From: CAZPXH01 sp964591085
GTDB lineage: Bacteria; Spirochaetota; Spirochaetia; DSM-27196; CAZPXH01
Assembly (NCBI GenBank): GCA_964591085.1
Contig: CAZPXH010000012.1
Span: 1-64,000, forward strand
Reading direction: 5' to 3'
Length of the DNA stretch: 64,000 bases
In this document: positions 61,427 through 64,000 of the stretch, piece after piece
How the letters are laid out: each line of letters opens with the position of its first letter
Position numbering within the stretch: position 1 is the first letter of the stretch
Position numbers and translations under genes: made by a program
The notes under the pieces: model-generated
The model's database searches: none
What the model saw: the letters and a program-made list of their open reading frames with translations, nothing else
What the model was told of the DNA's origin: nothing

Positions 61427-62928
61427 TTCGGCTCCCGCGCCGCCTCGGGGCCCGTCGTTGCTTCGGTCACAAACTCCGCGATTGCGGGCACCAGCCCTTC
61501 TGCAAGCGGCACCGAGGGGTCGCTGTAGGCCGCGTTCTGGGACGCCGCGTTTCCGGGCTCCGCCTGCTTGAGCACGTGCGACATGGACTCCAGCACCAGC
61601 GCCCGGCCGTCACCCGCGGCCTCTGCCAGCTCATCCGCGTCCCCCGCCGGAACCTGGATGTCCGCACCGCCGCCAATTGCCAGGAGCGGGACCGGCAATG
61701 CGCCCGCAAGCGCCATAGGATCCCGACGAACCACCGAGATGAGATAGGGCTGCACGGAGGGGCGAAGGATTGCCTGGATTTCCGGGGCGCTAACCTCGGT
61801 GGTCTGCCCGACTGTAAGTGCCTCCATCGCGGCCGTGGCCTGCTGCATGACCTCGCCGTCAGACGGAAACTGCGCGGAGAGCTGATTCAGGATCAGTTGG
61901 TCAAAGCGCTTGGCAGACCCGGCGACGGTGATAACCCCGGCCAGTCGGTCGCGAGCTTCCGGCGCGCCGGCCAGGAGCTCCGAGTCACCAGAAGAAGTTG
62001 CGGCAATGAGGGAGACCAAGGCGCCTTCGCTATGACCGAGGAAGAACAGGGGTCCGGTTATGCCGGCCTGCCGGCTCCAGAGTGCCCATGCAACCAGATC
62101 TGCTGCCAGATCGTCTATGCGCAGGTCTTCTTCCCGCATACCCGGCGCGGGTGAGCCGGCAATGCCGCGCTTGTCGTATCGCAGGGTTGCGATTCCTTCA
62201 TCGGCGAGTGCTTCCGCTAGCTCCCGGAGGCCGTTGTTTCTGCCGGGTAGGAGCGGGCTGTTCCCGTCTCTGTCGGTTGGTCCGGAGCCTGCCACAATGA
62301 TGACCAATGGCATTTCCGGGCTGCTTCCCCCCCTGGGTTCCACGAGCGTGCCCGCAAGCGTAACGCCGTCCCGGGTCAGGGTGACTTCCGTCCCGCGCCT
62401 TGGGCTCGCCTGTTCCGCCCCACCGGTACCTGTTGCTTCCGAGTCTGAGCCCGCTGCGCTCCGGGTCAGACTGAAGCTGCCTCCAGCCGGGCTCTGGGTG
62501 AAGGTTCCGGTGATGTCGTCTCCTTCGGTCCAGCTTCCGCTGAACACGGCTTCAGGCCCCCCGGTCTGCAGCACAAAGCGGACGGCCGTCCCGTCAGCAA
62601 ATCCGGATTCGCCGGAGACCGGCGATAGCGGAAGATCGCTCGCGCCCTGCGCGGGAATGGAGATGCTGCCCGACTTGGTGTCCTGGGAGAAGCGGACCCG
62701 GATCTCAAGGATCTGCCCGGTTACGTCAATCCGGCCCCTCCAGCTTCCAGCGAGGAAGTCCGGAACGGCACCTGCGGTTTCCGCCATATCTGCCTCCGTG
62801 TTCTCAACAGTGGTACAGGTTACAAGAAGTATGATGGCAGCCGCTGCAGCCGCAAGCAGACGGACGGAGCTTTGGAAGCGCTGCGGCCGATGCTGCCGGG
62901 GAAATTCCACGTGTTTCCTACTTCGCAT
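61423..62928 (-). CDS. Lipoprotein alpha/beta hydrolase
   Basis: This is a 501-aa protein. The signal peptide (LLAAAAAAIILLVTC) ends in a lipobox-like LVTC. Next comes a strand-rich domain of about 100 residues (AGSWRGRIDVTGQILEIRVRF) of the kind that precedes the EstA-like hydrolases. The alpha/beta-hydrolase core has LVIIVAGSGPTDRDGNS, GHSEGA with nucleophile Ser, and a terminal His in MSHVLKQ. It would hydrolyse an ester on the cell surface or in the periplasm. The start at ATG 62928 places the signal peptide correctly; the frame upstream is not conserved-looking. Confidence 0.8.
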   Translation of the reverse strand: MRSRKHVEFPRQHRPQRFQSSVRLLAAAAAAIILLVTCTTVENTEADMAETAGAVPDFLAGSWRGRIDVTGQILEIRVRFSQDTKSGSISIPAQGASDLPLSPVSGESGFADGTAVRFVLQTGGPEAVFSGSWTEGDDITGTFTQSPAGGSFSLTRSAAGSDSEATGTGGAEQASPRRGTEVTLTRDGVTLAGTLVEPRGGSSPEMPLVIIVAGSGPTDRDGNSPLLPGRNNGLRELAEALADEGIATLRYDKRGIAGSPAPGMREEDLRIDDLAADLVAWALWSRQAGITGPLFFLGHSEGALVSLIAATSSGDSELLAGAPEARDRLAGVITVAGSAKRFDQLILNQLSAQFPSDGEVMQQATAAMEALTVGQTTEVSAPEIQAILRPSVQPYLISVVRRDPMALAGALPVPLLAIGGGADIQVPAGDADELAEAAGDGRALVLESMSHVLKQAEPGNAASQNAAYSDPSVPLAEGLVPAIAEFVTEATTGPEAAREPK

Positions 62929-63008
62929 TATCGTTTTCTGCAGCCGATTATTCACGGTCGGTCCCCAGGCGCTGGAAAGCGCCGGATTCATCGCCAATAC
63001 TTGCGTTC

Positions 63009-64000
63009 GTGCGCTCCCGAATAGTCCGGAACACCATAGTTGCCAACATCGCAATCCCGCTGGTTTTCGGCGGTTTCCTGCGTGAACTCATGGTTCAGCT
63101 CTTCAACCCCGGCGTGGAAACGGGCTTTGCCGAGCGCATTGTGTTCTCCATTCGCCCGCTCACCATCGGCACGGTCCTGCTCCTCGGAAGCATAGCGGTT
63201 GCCGTTGTCCTTCTCCGCCTCCGCCCCCTCTTCCGGTTCCTGGCCGGCCAACCTGAAAACACTGCGCGCGCCCGCAGCGCTATCATATTTGTCCCGTGGT
63301 TCCTGGTGGTGCTTCACCTGGTCCTGTGGGTACTGGGCGTGACCCTGGTCTACGCGCTTGTGTACCGCAGCTGGATGGGTGTCGGCGGCACTCCCTACAT
63401 CAAGAGCATTCTGAACGCGCTCGCAACGGGGCTGATCACCGGGACAGCGTGCGCCCTGGCAATGAACACCATTCTGCTGCCCGCATTGCGGCCCAGACCA
63501 ACCTGCTGGCAATGAACGCAGCCATAGAGGCCGCGCACGCCGGTGCTTCAGGAGCAGGTTTTGCCGTTGTATCGAGCGAAATCCGGAACCTCGCGGAGAG
63601 CAGTGCTGACCAGTCCAAGCGAATCAAGACCGAGCTGGACGCCACTCGTGACCAGCTGTCCACGGTCTCCGGCGAGACCCGGAATGCCGTCTTCTCCTAT
63701 GACGCGATGGCGGAGCTGGTGAGGCAGTCAACCGAGATTGCCGAAGGCGTGTCCCTTGCCCTGAACGAGCAGCAGTCCGGCAGTACGAAGGTTCTGGACG
63801 CCTTGCGAACCACATGAATCAGGCAACTCGATCCCAGGGAGAAGCGTCCGCCCGCATTGATCGGGAAAACCAGCGGGTGGAAGAAGGGATGTCCCGCGTC
63901 AGGGAGTTCAGCGAAAGCCTGGCGGATACCGTGAGCGCACTTTCCCGCGCGGCAGAGGAGATCAAGGATCTGGCCTCCCGGATCGCATCTTTGTCTCAGC
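63009..64000 (+). pseudogene. Broken chemotaxis-receptor gene, runs off the window
   Basis: From GTG 63009 the sequence encodes four TM segments (IVANIAIPLVFGGF, LTIGTVLLLGSIAVAVVLL, IIFVPWFLVVLHLVLWVLG, ATGLITGTACALAMNTILLPAL). At about 63485 it joins, in another frame, the receptor hairpin tip AAQTNLLAMNAAIEAAHAG. A further frame change near 63805 leads into the coiled coil NQATRSQGEASARID. The linker and the N-terminal half of the signalling domain are missing. So one deletion and two frameshifts have occurred, or the assembly is locally wrong. CTGGCAATGAAC occurs on both sides of the junction (63456-63467 and 63506-63517). AATACT lies 7 nt before the GTG. Confidence 0.75.

Noticed and set aside
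63456..63517. CTGGCAATGAAC direct repeat as a recombination site
   Set aside because: Both copies encode Leu-Ala-Met-Asn in ordinary coding contexts, the second being the conserved receptor tip, so coincidence is as likely as a mechanistic role. Kept only as a remark.

Overview
The window looks like a GC-rich, motile, probably marine or saline member of the Spirochaetota. The two transporter-binding proteins have spirochaete-style signal peptides ending in FAGG(D/S)GE. Five chemotaxis-receptor loci lie within 43 kb, and there are SBBP-like and barrel-like envelope proteins. No rRNA, tRNA, CRISPR array or intact transposase was seen. The sequence is a scaffold with three 100-N gaps. Two of the gaps are flanked by identical 55-bp sequences and are probably collapsible overlaps.

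Region 1 (39-17557) is a sugar-acid (hexuronate) catabolic island. It holds a fructuronate-reductase-type SDR, uronate isomerase and a tagaturonate epimerase-like protein, then a decayed surface-protein gene. Next come a gluconate-5-dehydrogenase-like SDR, a zinc alcohol dehydrogenase, a D-2-hydroxyacid dehydrogenase, an IclR regulator, another SDR, a cupin, KduI and KduD. A TRAP transporter (P-M-Q order), an AEC carrier, KDPG aldolase and KDG kinase complete it. Together these take saturated and unsaturated uronates through KDG and KDPG to pyruvate and glyceraldehyde 3-phosphate. Similar IclR-type palindromes lie in front of the regulator and in front of the cupin-kduI-kduD operon.

Region 2 (17.6-30.5 kb) mixes housekeeping and envelope genes with several truncated ones: a beta-helix protein, a membrane fragment, a thioesterase, two methyltransferases, a truncated hemoglobin, a chemotaxis receptor, a NUDIX hydrolase, a barrel-like protein, an SBBP-like lipoprotein, a LysE exporter, a DUF1801 remnant, an MFS transporter and NAD(P)H-hydrate epimerase.

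Region 3 (30.5-42.9 kb) is a signalling block. A chemotaxis receptor is divergent from a translationally coupled trio: a histidine-kinase-like protein without recognisable ATP-binding motifs, a REC-DUF3369-HD-GYP regulator and a complete 7TMR-DISM histidine kinase. A VOC dioxygenase, a PNPOx-like protein and a GH13 enzyme follow, then a second, stand-alone kinase-like protein of the same degenerate type.

Region 4 (42.9-49.1 kb) is a carbohydrate ABC transporter, an IclR regulator and a signal-less Cys-type sulfatase, behind a perfect TGAAAC-N5-GTTTCA palindrome. A broken GH13 glucosidase gene follows.

Region 5 (49.1-64 kb) has an acetyltransferase, an HWE/HisKA_2 histidine kinase, a large propeller-transglutaminase-TPR protein, two divergent chemotaxis receptors, a thioredoxin-like protein, glycerate kinase, a lipoprotein hydrolase and a broken chemotaxis receptor that runs off the window.

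A recurring pattern is a -10-like GCTANNNT box 6-7 nt upstream of start codons that lack a ribosome-binding site. This suggests that leaderless transcription is common in this genome.
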